Shown one piece after another: positions 17,507-23,781 of a stretch of 64,000 nt of DNA (positions within the stretch are counted from its first letter, which is position 1; every line of letters begins with the position of its first letter). A program made the position numbers and the translations under genes. The DNA is from Streptomyces dysideae (GTDB lineage: Bacteria; Actinomycetota; Actinomycetes; Streptomycetales; Streptomycetaceae): assembly GCF_001514305.1 (NCBI RefSeq), contig NZ_KQ949114.1, positions 1-64,000 of the forward strand, written 5' to 3'. The notes beneath the pieces were generated by a model. That model was not told the origin of the DNA. It worked only from the letters and a program-made list of their open reading frames with translations, and made no database searches.

Positions 17507-18211
17507 TCAGGCGGTGGCCTGGGGCTGTGCCGGGCTGAGGTAGTGCACGGCGGTCTGCGCGGTGCGCGGGGCCAGGCCCTGCAGTTCCTCCGCCGCGACC
17601 TTGAGGAGGTCGCCGTCGCGGGTGGCGTGCAGGGTTTCGAGGACGAAGGCGACGTGCGTGGAGTCCTCGGTCACGCAGGTGCGGTGGGCGTCGCGGTGGT
17701 TCCAGTGGCGGGTCAGGACGCCGGTGGTGTCCGCATAGATGATCTCGCCGGGCTTGGGGTTCTCGACGGTGTCGGGTTCGCCGAGCGGGGTGAAGTACTC
17801 GGTGCCGTCCGCGTATCGGATGTCGACGTCGTCGGCGACATGGTCCAGGTCGAAGGCGCCGGCGGGCAGGCCGTGCCGGACGGAGACGCAGTTGTAGGAG
17901 TCGACCGCCGGGTTGATGCGCGGCAGCGTGCCCTTCTTCGCGAGGCGGCGGCCGAGCGCGTCGACGCTGGGGCGAATGCGGCGGGGATTGGTGCCGAAGG
18001 AGCGATAGGCGGTGTGCCAGGCCTCGATACGGGGGTCGGTCTCGTCGGCGGGGCGCCAGTTGCCGTCGGCGAGTTGCCGCTCCAGGTCATCCAGGGCCGC
18101 GGTGGTGGGCGGCCAGGATTCACGGCCGCGCAGGCCGGTGGCGGTGACCAGGGCGATGAGCGTGTCGGGGAAGGCGTCCGCGACGGCGGGGGCGATGCGG
18201 AAGGCGGGCAT
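17507..18211 (-). CDS. B3/4-domain protein (phenylalanyl-tRNA synthetase beta editing-domain-like)
   Basis: 234-aa protein matching stand-alone B3/4-domain proteins. Diagnostic parts are RSFGTNPRRIRPSVDALGRR, NPAVDSYNCVSVRHGLPAG, and the later TPLGEPDTVENPKPGEIIYAD and LTRHWNHRDAHRTCV. Such free-standing proteins are thought to hydrolyse or bind misacylated tRNA or aminoacyl compounds, but roles are unproven. In actinomycetes they are often next to EamA exporters and XRE-cupin regulators, as here. The ATG at 18211 is preceded by GGAAACGGAAAC. A small ORF with good coding bias overlaps its start from upstream. Confidence 0.82.
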   Translation of the reverse strand: MPAFRIAPAVADAFPDTLIALVTATGLRGRESWPPTTAALDDLERQLADGNWRPADETDPRIEAWHTAYRSFGTNPRRIRPSVDALGRRLAKKGTLPRINPAVDSYNCVSVRHGLPAGAFDLDHVADDVDIRYADGTEYFTPLGEPDTVENPKPGEIIYADTTGVLTRHWNHRDAHRTCVTEDSTHVAFVLETLHATRDGDLLKVAAEELQGLAPRTAQTAVHYLSPAQPQATA

Positions 18212-18398
18212 GGGCGGGGTTTCCGTTTCCTGTGTCCGGGCGTGGGCGGTCGGGGCGGGGATCAGGGCTTCCGAGGGCCGATGCGGTCCAGGCGGCGACG
18301 CTGCTGGCGGGCGGCGGCACGTCGAGGCCCTGGTCGCGTGCGGTGAGGTGGTCGGCGACGGCGGTGCGGTGCTCGACGGGCTTGTGGTCGTCGAACAT
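18120..18398 (-). CDS. Small hypothetical protein overlapping the B3/4 gene
   Basis: 92-codon frame opening MFDDHKPVEHRTAVADHL behind an excellent AAGGAGA site. The first 45 codons (to about 18215) have almost exclusively G or C at third positions, the signature of translated Streptomyces DNA; after that the frame overlaps the B3/4 gene and becomes Arg/Pro-rich, so the true C terminus may be shorter or the stop may have been lost by a frameshift. I do not recognise the family. It is probably translated, co-transcribed with the B3/4 gene, and separated from the EamA relic by the GGGCTGCT repeat. Confidence 0.4.
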   Translation of the reverse strand: MFDDHKPVEHRTAVADHLTARDQGLDVPPPASSVAAWTASALGSPDPRPDRPRPDTGNGNPAHARLPHRPRRRGRLPRHAHRPGHRHRPARP

Positions 18399-18414
18399 GC
18401 GGGTCTCCTTGCAT

Positions 18415-18446
18415 GGGCTGCTGGGCTGCTGGGCTGCTGGGCTGCT
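18415..18446. repeat. Four tandem copies of GGGCTGCT
   Basis: Perfect 8-bp unit repeated four times (32 bp) between the 3' end of the EamA remnant and the small ORF. A simple-sequence tract like this is prone to slippage; it lies outside any intact gene. Confidence 0.9.
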
Positions 18447-18590
18447 CAGGTCAGGGCGAGGAGACCGACGGCGACGGCGGCGGTGCCCAGGCCTGCGAGC
18501 TGGCCGCGATGGATGCGCTCGGCAAGGACGCCGCGGGCAGGCGCATCCATGGGCGAGTGAGCTGCCCAGGGCCAGCAGCAGAGCGATCAC
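18446..18590 (-). pseudogene. EamA (drug/metabolite) transporter, both ends joined by a large deletion
   Basis: GTG 18590, with AAGGGAAG upstream, starts VIALLLALGSSLAH, a typical EamA N terminus (first membrane helix). After about 15 codons the sequence changes frame into VLAERIHRGQLAGLGTAA followed by VAVGLLALT and stop, which is the typical last helix of the same family. Roughly 800 bp in between are missing. It is divergent from the XRE-cupin gene across the iteron region, so it was probably the exporter controlled by that regulator. Confidence 0.65.
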
Positions 18591-18613
18591 AGCACTTCCC
18601 TTAGTATCATTGG

Positions 18614-18670
18614 AACGACCGCACCGTACAACGCAACGACCGGACCGTGTCAACCGAACGACCGCGCGGT
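18614..18670. promoter_or_regulatory. Three iterons AACGACCGNNCNGT between EamA remnant and XRE-cupin gene
   Basis: AACGACCGCACCGT (18614), AACGACCGGACCGT (18635) and AACGACCGCGCGGT (18657) are direct repeats spaced 21 and 22 bp, two helical turns. The third contains the perfect palindrome ACCGCGCGGT. Position in the divergent spacer suggests operators for the neighbouring XRE-cupin regulator. Confidence 0.55.
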
Positions 18671-18705
18671 GCATTGAAGTGGTCAGTTGTGAGGATGGAG
18701 ATCAG

Positions 18706-19290
18706 ATGGTCGAGACAGCCGCAGCGCTGCGGACGGTCGCGCACAACGTCCGGGCGGCCCGCACCCGAGCAGGCCTGTCCCTGGAGGAACTCAGCCGACG
18801 CTCCCAGGTCAGCAAGGGCGCCCTGGTGGCCCTGGAGAAAGCTCAGGGCAACCCCAACCTGGCCACCCTGGTCAGGCTGGCCGACACCCTCGGCATCTCG
18901 GTGTCCGCCCTGATGCAGGGACCGCCCCAAGGCCGCGTCCGCGTCGTGGCCGCCGACGCCGTGGCACCCCTGTGGACCGGAGAACGGGGCGGCGAGGCCC
19001 GGCTCATGCTGACGACCTCGGGCCCGGCCCCGGTCGAGGTCTGGCGCTGGCGACTGGAACCGGGCGAGGAATACCCCAGCCACCCCCACCAGGCCGGAGT
19101 CGTGGAAACCGTCAGCGTCACGGCCGGCCGGATGACCCTGATCGTCGACGGCACCGAACACACCGTGGAAGCCGGCCGGACCGCCACGTTCGACGGCGAC
19201 GCCCCTCACACCTACCGCGGCTCCGGCATGGAAACCTGCAGTCTGATCATGACGGTCCACCTGCCACCCGGCCCCGCTTCCACAACCTGA
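18706..19290 (+). CDS. XRE-family regulator with C-terminal cupin domain
   Basis: 194-aa regulator. Residues 6-65 form an XRE helix-turn-helix (LEELSRRSQVSKGALVALEK, then NPNLATLVRLADTLGISVS); residues 100-190 form a cupin with two conserved boxes, YPSHPHQAGVVETVSVTAGR and the later EAGRTATFDGDAPHTYRG. The cupin presumably senses a small molecule. Start ATG 18706 has GGAG 5 nt upstream; the upstream in-frame extension is iteron DNA. Both neighbouring EamA genes that it might control are broken, so the regulator may now control itself and the B3/4 gene. Confidence 0.9.
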   Translation: MVETAAALRTVAHNVRAARTRAGLSLEELSRRSQVSKGALVALEKAQGNPNLATLVRLADTLGISVSALMQGPPQGRVRVVAADAVAPLWTGERGGEARLMLTTSGPAPVEVWRWRLEPGEEYPSHPHQAGVVETVSVTAGRMTLIVDGTEHTVEAGRTATFDGDAPHTYRGSGMETCSLIMTVHLPPGPASTT

Positions 19291-19312
19291 CCCGCGTCTG
19301 TCCGGAGCGCTC

Positions 19313-19697
19313 ATGCCGCACCCCTCGGCCTTGCGCGCACCTCGCCGGGCACGGCCACCTTCCACCGCTGCCGGCCGGCGCTGCCACTGCTGGCACCTTC
19401 GGCCGGAGTGCTGTTCGCCGACGACATGCCGCTGTGGACCCGCGCCGTCGCCGAGGTCGGCGCCGGCCTGTCCACGGTGCTGGTCAACGTGTAGGTGGTT
19501 CCTCTACCTGCTGTGTCGCGGCGGCCTGCCCGGCGGGGCACTGTGCCGCGGCATGGACCTGACGCCGGGCTGGCTGCTGGTCGCCGTCACGCCGGCGTCG
19601 TACTCCTCCTGCTCCCCCGGTCGGAGCCCTGGCGCCGGCCGCGCTCGTCCTCGGCGAGCGACCCGCGTCAGGTGGAAGCGGGGCACATCCAAGGAGT
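19313..19697 (+). pseudogene. Second EamA transporter remnant
   Basis: A frame with a stop at about 19492 encodes ALPLLAPSAGVLFADDMPLW followed by TRAVAEVGAGLSTVLVNV, matching the EamA region where an early helix is followed by LWxxAIxxxGAGxATVLxN. After the stop, broken pieces continue in shifted frames (ALCRGMDLTPGWLLVAVTPA, then a Leu-rich tract). Short length, the in-frame stop and frame changes mark it as decayed. It lies downstream of the XRE-cupin gene in the same direction. Confidence 0.55.
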
Positions 19698-19751
19698 GAG
19701 GTGTCCCCCAACTGCCTTACCCCGCACGAAAGTTACCGAAAATAGGCTCCC

Positions 19752-19780
19752 TTGACATGGCCATTTTGCCCAGTTGTACT
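19752..19780 (+). promoter_or_regulatory. Strong candidate promoter of the RiPP operon
   Basis: A perfect TTGACA (19752-19757) is spaced 17 bp from TGTACT (19775-19780), an unusually good principal-sigma promoter for Streptomyces. Transcription would begin near 19787, giving a leader of about 35 nt before the precursor gene. Confidence 0.65.
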
Positions 19781-19820
19781 GAGTAGCGGATCGGTTACCC
19801 AGTGCGAGAGGAGGGTGTTC

Positions 19821-19988
19821 ATGCAGGCTGTCGAAGAAAAGGGCCGGATCGGGTCGGACCGGAGCGCCGATGACGTGTTCGATCTGGTGATCGGCGATCT
19901 GGAACAGGAAATTCCGCCACTCGCGTCACCGACGAACTCAGGTAGCGGTACCGCCTGTGGTTCGTGCGCCAGCATCTACTGCTGCTGA
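19821..19988 (+). CDS. RiPP (lanthipeptide-like) precursor peptide
   Basis: 55-aa peptide starting at ATG 19821 behind a strong AGGAGG. Residues 1-35 form an acidic, helix-prone leader with SADDVFDLVIGDLEQE; residues 36-55 form a core of SPTNSGSGTACGSCASIYCC. The last 20 residues contain seven Ser/Thr and four Cys, ideal for dehydration and thioether formation, and end in Cys-Cys. It is the first gene after a strong promoter and is followed by a hairpin and then dehydratase, two oxygenase-like and cyclase genes, the expected order for a modified-peptide operon. No recognisable GG or GA protease site; the cleavage site is not assigned. I do not match the core to any known lanthipeptide. Confidence 0.8.
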   Translation: MQAVEEKGRIGSDRSADDVFDLVIGDLEQEIPPLASPTNSGSGTACGSCASIYCC

Positions 19989-19994
19989 TGCGCG

Positions 19995-20027
19995 CCGGGT
20001 GGTGTCGCTGACGAAGGCACCACCCGG
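19995..20027 (+). terminator. Hairpin between precursor and modification genes (attenuator or stabiliser)
   Basis: CCGGGTGGTG and CACCACCCGG form a perfect 10-bp stem around a 13-nt loop, with TCG/CGA able to extend it after a bulge. It starts 7 nt after the precursor stop and lacks a U tract. Such structures commonly give partial termination or protect the precursor message, so that precursor exceeds enzyme. Confidence 0.6.
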
Positions 20028-20068
20028 ATGGGCCTTGGCTCCCGCAGCAACGAGTCGGAAGGGCAGCC

Positions 20069-22516
20069 TTGTCGGATGTGCTGGCGGACGTCGAGCCGCT
20101 CTGGGAGATGCGTACCCCGACCGACGACGCCGATCAGGATGTTCTCGCCGTACTTCCGCCGGTGGCGCGGCGAGTGATCGACGCGGTCCGTGAGGGTACG
20201 GCGGGCGGGCTGTTCCCACCGGTCGTCACGGCCGGCCCGGAGGGGACGGTCAGGGTTGACCGGCTGCTCGGTGGCGCGGCGGACGCGCGGATGCTCGCGC
20301 ACGCGCTCGCGGACCAGCGGTTCACGCCGCTGCTGGCGCTGTGGGATCGGCTGGACGACTGGTGTGATTCCGCCGCGCGGCGATATACGACGGTCGTCGC
20401 CACCGGAGTGCTGGACATCACCAACGCCGATCTCTTCGGACCGGTGGTGTCCGAGGCGTTCGTGGCCTGCGCGACCGGACGGGCGCACTACACCCGCGAC
20501 CGGGTGAAGGAGTGGGCGGCGCGCTGCGAGGCCTTTCTGACGCTCTTCCTCGACCGGCTGCTGCGGGACATGAGCACCTGCTGGCCCGAGGACCCGGCGT
20601 TTCGGGGACCGGTCGTCGGGTTGTGGGCCCATGGCGAGGAGACCCACAACGGCCGGCAACGGGTGTTGCGGCTGGACTGCGTCGGCGGTGGCCGAGTCGC
20701 GTACAAGCCGCGTCCGGCGTCCGGCGAGCTGCTGTTCACCGCGTCCGGAGGAGCCGGGAAGCCGGCATCGGTGTTCGAACTGCTCAACCACTCGCCCGCG
20801 GTGTCCGGCGAGGTCCGGCTGCCGGTGCTGTCGTGCTGGTCCGGTGCCGACCGGGGTTACCTGTGGCAGGAATGGATCGAGCCACCGGCACAGTGGGGAC
20901 CGATCCGCACATCCGGGCCGTGGCGGCTGACCGGCACCCGGCTGACCCCGCCGGAGGCGGCGCGGTTCTGGCTCCGAACCGGCTCTCTGACCGCCGCGGT
21001 CTTCGCCTTCGGGATCACCGACATGATCGGCAGCAACCTGGTGACCGGGAGCAGGCCAGGCGAGCGGGAACCGCTGCTGTATCCGATCGATCTGGAGATC
21101 TACTTCTGCAGTGTTCCCCGGCTCTACGACACGGGTCTGCTGTACGACCCGACCGCCGAGGTCGACCAGCACCACGTCGGCCTGGAGAACACTCCGCGGT
21201 GGTGCAGCGCCGAGGGCCCGCCGGTGTGCTGGCGTGCGGAGCCGACGGGGGCGCTGCGCCTGCACCGCCGCCGCCGGCCCTACGCCAGGGACGAGACCAG
21301 GACCGTCGTCGCGGACACCGAAGGACGGGCCGGGTACGGCCACTACCTGCCGGCGATGCTGCGCGGCATGTTCGACGCTTGGACCCTGATGTGCCGTCAG
21401 CGGCCGGCGATTCGGCGTTTCCTGTCGACCGCCACCGCCGGCCACTACGTCCGGGTGCTGCGGCAGCCCACGTTCCGGTACTTCGACGCGCTGGTGCCAC
21501 GCTGGCTGTCCGGCGGCGGCGCCGCACCGGTCCCCGCCGAGCCGGACGTCCACTTCGACCGGGCGGAGCTCGACCAGCTTCGACGTCTGGACGTGCCCTA
21601 CTTCGTCCGTTCGCTGGACGGCGGTCCGGTACTGCGCGTCGAGCCGCCGCCCCTGCCGTTCGAGACAGCCCGGGTCGCGGCCCGGCCGGAGCCCGAGGGG
21701 GGCTGGCCCCCGCTGCCGGAGCTGCTCGACGCTGCGAACCTCGAACTCGCCGGTCTCGGGGTGGCACTTCGGGACGCGGTGGAGCACGTGTTCGACGATG
21801 TGACCGAGCACGTCGTCACGGACGAGTCGCTGGGCGTGCGGCTGCACCTGCAGAGTCCCGCCGAGGGCCAGGTCGGCTTCGACTGGCCGGAGGTGGGCAG
21901 GCGGGTCACCTACATCTGGAACCGGGAGAAAGTACGGCTGCGCATCGACCCGGTGGACGCGCCGGAGGTCCCGGCCGAGCCGGCGCCCGCCGGGGAGATC
22001 CGGCGCCGACTGCTGCGGCTTGACCGGCTCGACGGCGCCATCCGGATGCCGTGGGCGGACGGCGGCATGACCGACGATGCCGCCGAGCGCCGCCTGCGGA
22101 CCCTGACCGACGCCGGCATCGCGTGGCTGACCCGGGTCGTGGCCGACCACGGGTGGCCGGGGCGCACGCTGGTCGGTGCCGCGGCGGCCGCCGCGGCGAG
22201 TCGCCTCGTACAACACGCGAGAGAGCACCTGGACTTTCGCCGGCACTGTCTCGAACTGATGCGGCAGGCGGCAGCGGACGGTGATCTCCCATGGCGTGAG
22301 GTCGCCTACCTGACCGACGAGCTGCGCCTCGCCGACGGCCTCCCCCAGGTGTACGGCACGAAGTTCGAGCCCGTGGCCGGAAAGCTGGTGCCGTGGCCGA
22401 TCGAGGAGCCGGACGACGTGGACCGCAGGCGCGCCGCGATGGGCATGGAGCCACTGGCGGACCACACGGACCGGATCCGGCAGCGGTTCCCCCTGACGGG
22501 GAGGGAAGCATCATGA
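20069..22516 (+). CDS. Stand-alone LanM-type dehydratase (DUF4135) fused to DUF6624
   Basis: 815-aa protein. Residues about 90-620 match the LanM N-terminal dehydratase domain, which phosphorylates Ser/Thr and eliminates phosphate. Using spacing in CylM as guide, Lys213 (VAYKPR), Asn323 and Asp341 (PIDLE), and Arg462 with Thr468 (RVLRQPTFRY) are conserved; His193 is kept but its partner Asp is Glu191 (EETHNG), and the catalytic-loop D-x-H-x-x-N reads Asp318-Met-Ile320-Gly-Ser-Asn323, lacking the His. Residues about 680-815 are a DUF6624-like domain (HGWPGRTLVG, then YLTDELRLADGLPQVYGTKF and PWPIEEPDDVDRRRAAMG). There is no LanC domain; cyclase is encoded separately. The TTG start has GGAAGGG 5 nt upstream; GTG 20078 is an alternative. 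It overlaps the next gene by ATGA. Confidence 0.85.
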   Translation: MSDVLADVEPLWEMRTPTDDADQDVLAVLPPVARRVIDAVREGTAGGLFPPVVTAGPEGTVRVDRLLGGAADARMLAHALADQRFTPLLALWDRLDDWCDSAARRYTTVVATGVLDITNADLFGPVVSEAFVACATGRAHYTRDRVKEWAARCEAFLTLFLDRLLRDMSTCWPEDPAFRGPVVGLWAHGEETHNGRQRVLRLDCVGGGRVAYKPRPASGELLFTASGGAGKPASVFELLNHSPAVSGEVRLPVLSCWSGADRGYLWQEWIEPPAQWGPIRTSGPWRLTGTRLTPPEAARFWLRTGSLTAAVFAFGITDMIGSNLVTGSRPGEREPLLYPIDLEIYFCSVPRLYDTGLLYDPTAEVDQHHVGLENTPRWCSAEGPPVCWRAEPTGALRLHRRRRPYARDETRTVVADTEGRAGYGHYLPAMLRGMFDAWTLMCRQRPAIRRFLSTATAGHYVRVLRQPTFRYFDALVPRWLSGGGAAPVPAEPDVHFDRAELDQLRRLDVPYFVRSLDGGPVLRVEPPPLPFETARVAARPEPEGGWPPLPELLDAANLELAGLGVALRDAVEHVFDDVTEHVVTDESLGVRLHLQSPAEGQVGFDWPEVGRRVTYIWNREKVRLRIDPVDAPEVPAEPAPAGEIRRRLLRLDRLDGAIRMPWADGGMTDDAAERRLRTLTDAGIAWLTRVVADHGWPGRTLVGAAAAAAASRLVQHAREHLDFRRHCLELMRQAAADGDLPWREVAYLTDELRLADGLPQVYGTKFEPVAGKLVPWPIEEPDDVDRRRAAMGMEPLADHTDRIRQRFPLTGREAS

Positions 22517-23781
22517 CCACACTGATCCACGAGGTGCGGCAGACACCCGGCGACGTCGACTGGGCGCTGTTCGGGCAGCGGTACTGGGCCAGGCAGCCCA
22601 CCAGGCTGCGCGCCCGGCCACCGGTCGGCCTCGACGAGATCCACGCTCTGACCGTTCAGTCGTGTGCCCCGTTCCGCGCCGGCACCCGGTTCTGGGTGAT
22701 GCCCGACGTCCGGTTCCTGGTCGGCGACGGCTGGCTGCGCGCGCCGGGCACACGGCTGCCGGACACCGCCGACCGGACCCTGGACGACTACCTCGACCGG
22801 CTGGACGCCGACGTGTCCGGGCAGGGCTATCTGCTCACCGTGCGGCAGCCGTTGCTCCTGGACTTCGCGCTGTGGTCCGCGGTGCGTGCCGCGATCCGCG
22901 GGCTGTGGTGTACGGTCGGCTGGCCGAACCTCCCGGTGGTCGCCGAGGTGCTGATCGGCGACCGGTTCACCCAGCACGTGGGCGCGACCGAGGCGCCGAC
23001 CCACGCGGCACTGACCTGGGTGCTGCGCGGGCGGATGGACGTACGGCTGTGGGACGAGCGCAACGGTCCGCCACCGGCCGCGATCGCCGACCCGGACCGG
23101 GACCTGGACGGTGTGCGCACCCTGAGTGCCGACGCCGGAGAGCTGCTGTACTGGCCGGGCGACCAACGGCACGTGGACACCTACCGCGAGCGGTGCGTGG
23201 CGCTGCGCCTGCGGATTCCGGTCGACCGGCGGCTGCCGTTCACCGCGTTACGGGATCTGCTCGCCGACCTGGTGCACGGCCGGCAGGGCAACGACGACAC
23301 CGTGCCGTACTTCCCGTTCGGCCCCGGATCCCGAGTCGACGAACAGGACGGGGTGCTGCCCCACCTGACCGCGCTCGGCGACGAACTGCGCGAGATCGTG
23401 GACGGCGAGCAGCTGCGCAGGATGCTGCGAGTCCGCTGGGCGGCATTGCGTTCCGCGGCCGGTCTCGAACCGATTCCGGTGCCACGCGAGGGCATCCCCA
23501 TGACCCGGCAGACCCGGGTTCGCCGGTCGAGCGAGATCGTCCGGATGCCTGACGGGCCGGGCCACGAGGTGTGGGCGGTCAACGGGAACGTCTTCACCCT
23601 GCCGAAAGCCGCGAGCGACCGGGTGTTCGCCGCACTGCACAACGGCGAGGAGACCAGCGTCGCCGAGGTGTGCCGAGCCATCGGCGGCGGTGCCGACAAG
23701 AACGACAAGAGTGTGCTCGCGTTGCTGGACAAGCTGTACCGGCTGCGCGGCATCGACGTGGCCGAGGTACCCGCGCGATGA
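22513..23781 (+). CDS. JmjC/ROX-like protein with degenerate metal triad
   Basis: 422-aa cupin-fold protein related to its downstream neighbour. The shared core reads ALTWVLRGRMDVRLW and, later, AGELLYWPGDQRHV. Aligned with the neighbour, the iron-binding H-x-D is replaced by Glu160-Ala-Pro162, while the third ligand His220 is kept. The C-terminal 75 residues (EVWAVNGNVFTLPK onward) look like a winged-helix domain, as in ribosomal-oxygenase-type (ROX) JmjC proteins. It may be an inactive partner, a scaffold binding the leader peptide, or use other ligands (His155 and His164 are close). ATG 22513 overlaps the dehydratase stop; GAGGGAAG lies upstream. Confidence 0.7.
   Translation: MTTLIHEVRQTPGDVDWALFGQRYWARQPTRLRARPPVGLDEIHALTVQSCAPFRAGTRFWVMPDVRFLVGDGWLRAPGTRLPDTADRTLDDYLDRLDADVSGQGYLLTVRQPLLLDFALWSAVRAAIRGLWCTVGWPNLPVVAEVLIGDRFTQHVGATEAPTHAALTWVLRGRMDVRLWDERNGPPPAAIADPDRDLDGVRTLSADAGELLYWPGDQRHVDTYRERCVALRLRIPVDRRLPFTALRDLLADLVHGRQGNDDTVPYFPFGPGSRVDEQDGVLPHLTALGDELREIVDGEQLRRMLRVRWAALRSAAGLEPIPVPREGIPMTRQTRVRRSSEIVRMPDGPGHEVWAVNGNVFTLPKAASDRVFAALHNGEETSVAEVCRAIGGGADKNDKSVLALLDKLYRLRGIDVAEVPAR

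Noticed and set aside
19976..22465. An 829-codon minus-strand frame opposite the dehydratase gene
   Set aside because: Low-complexity Arg/Gly/Pro translation, antisense to a protein with clear LanM motifs.
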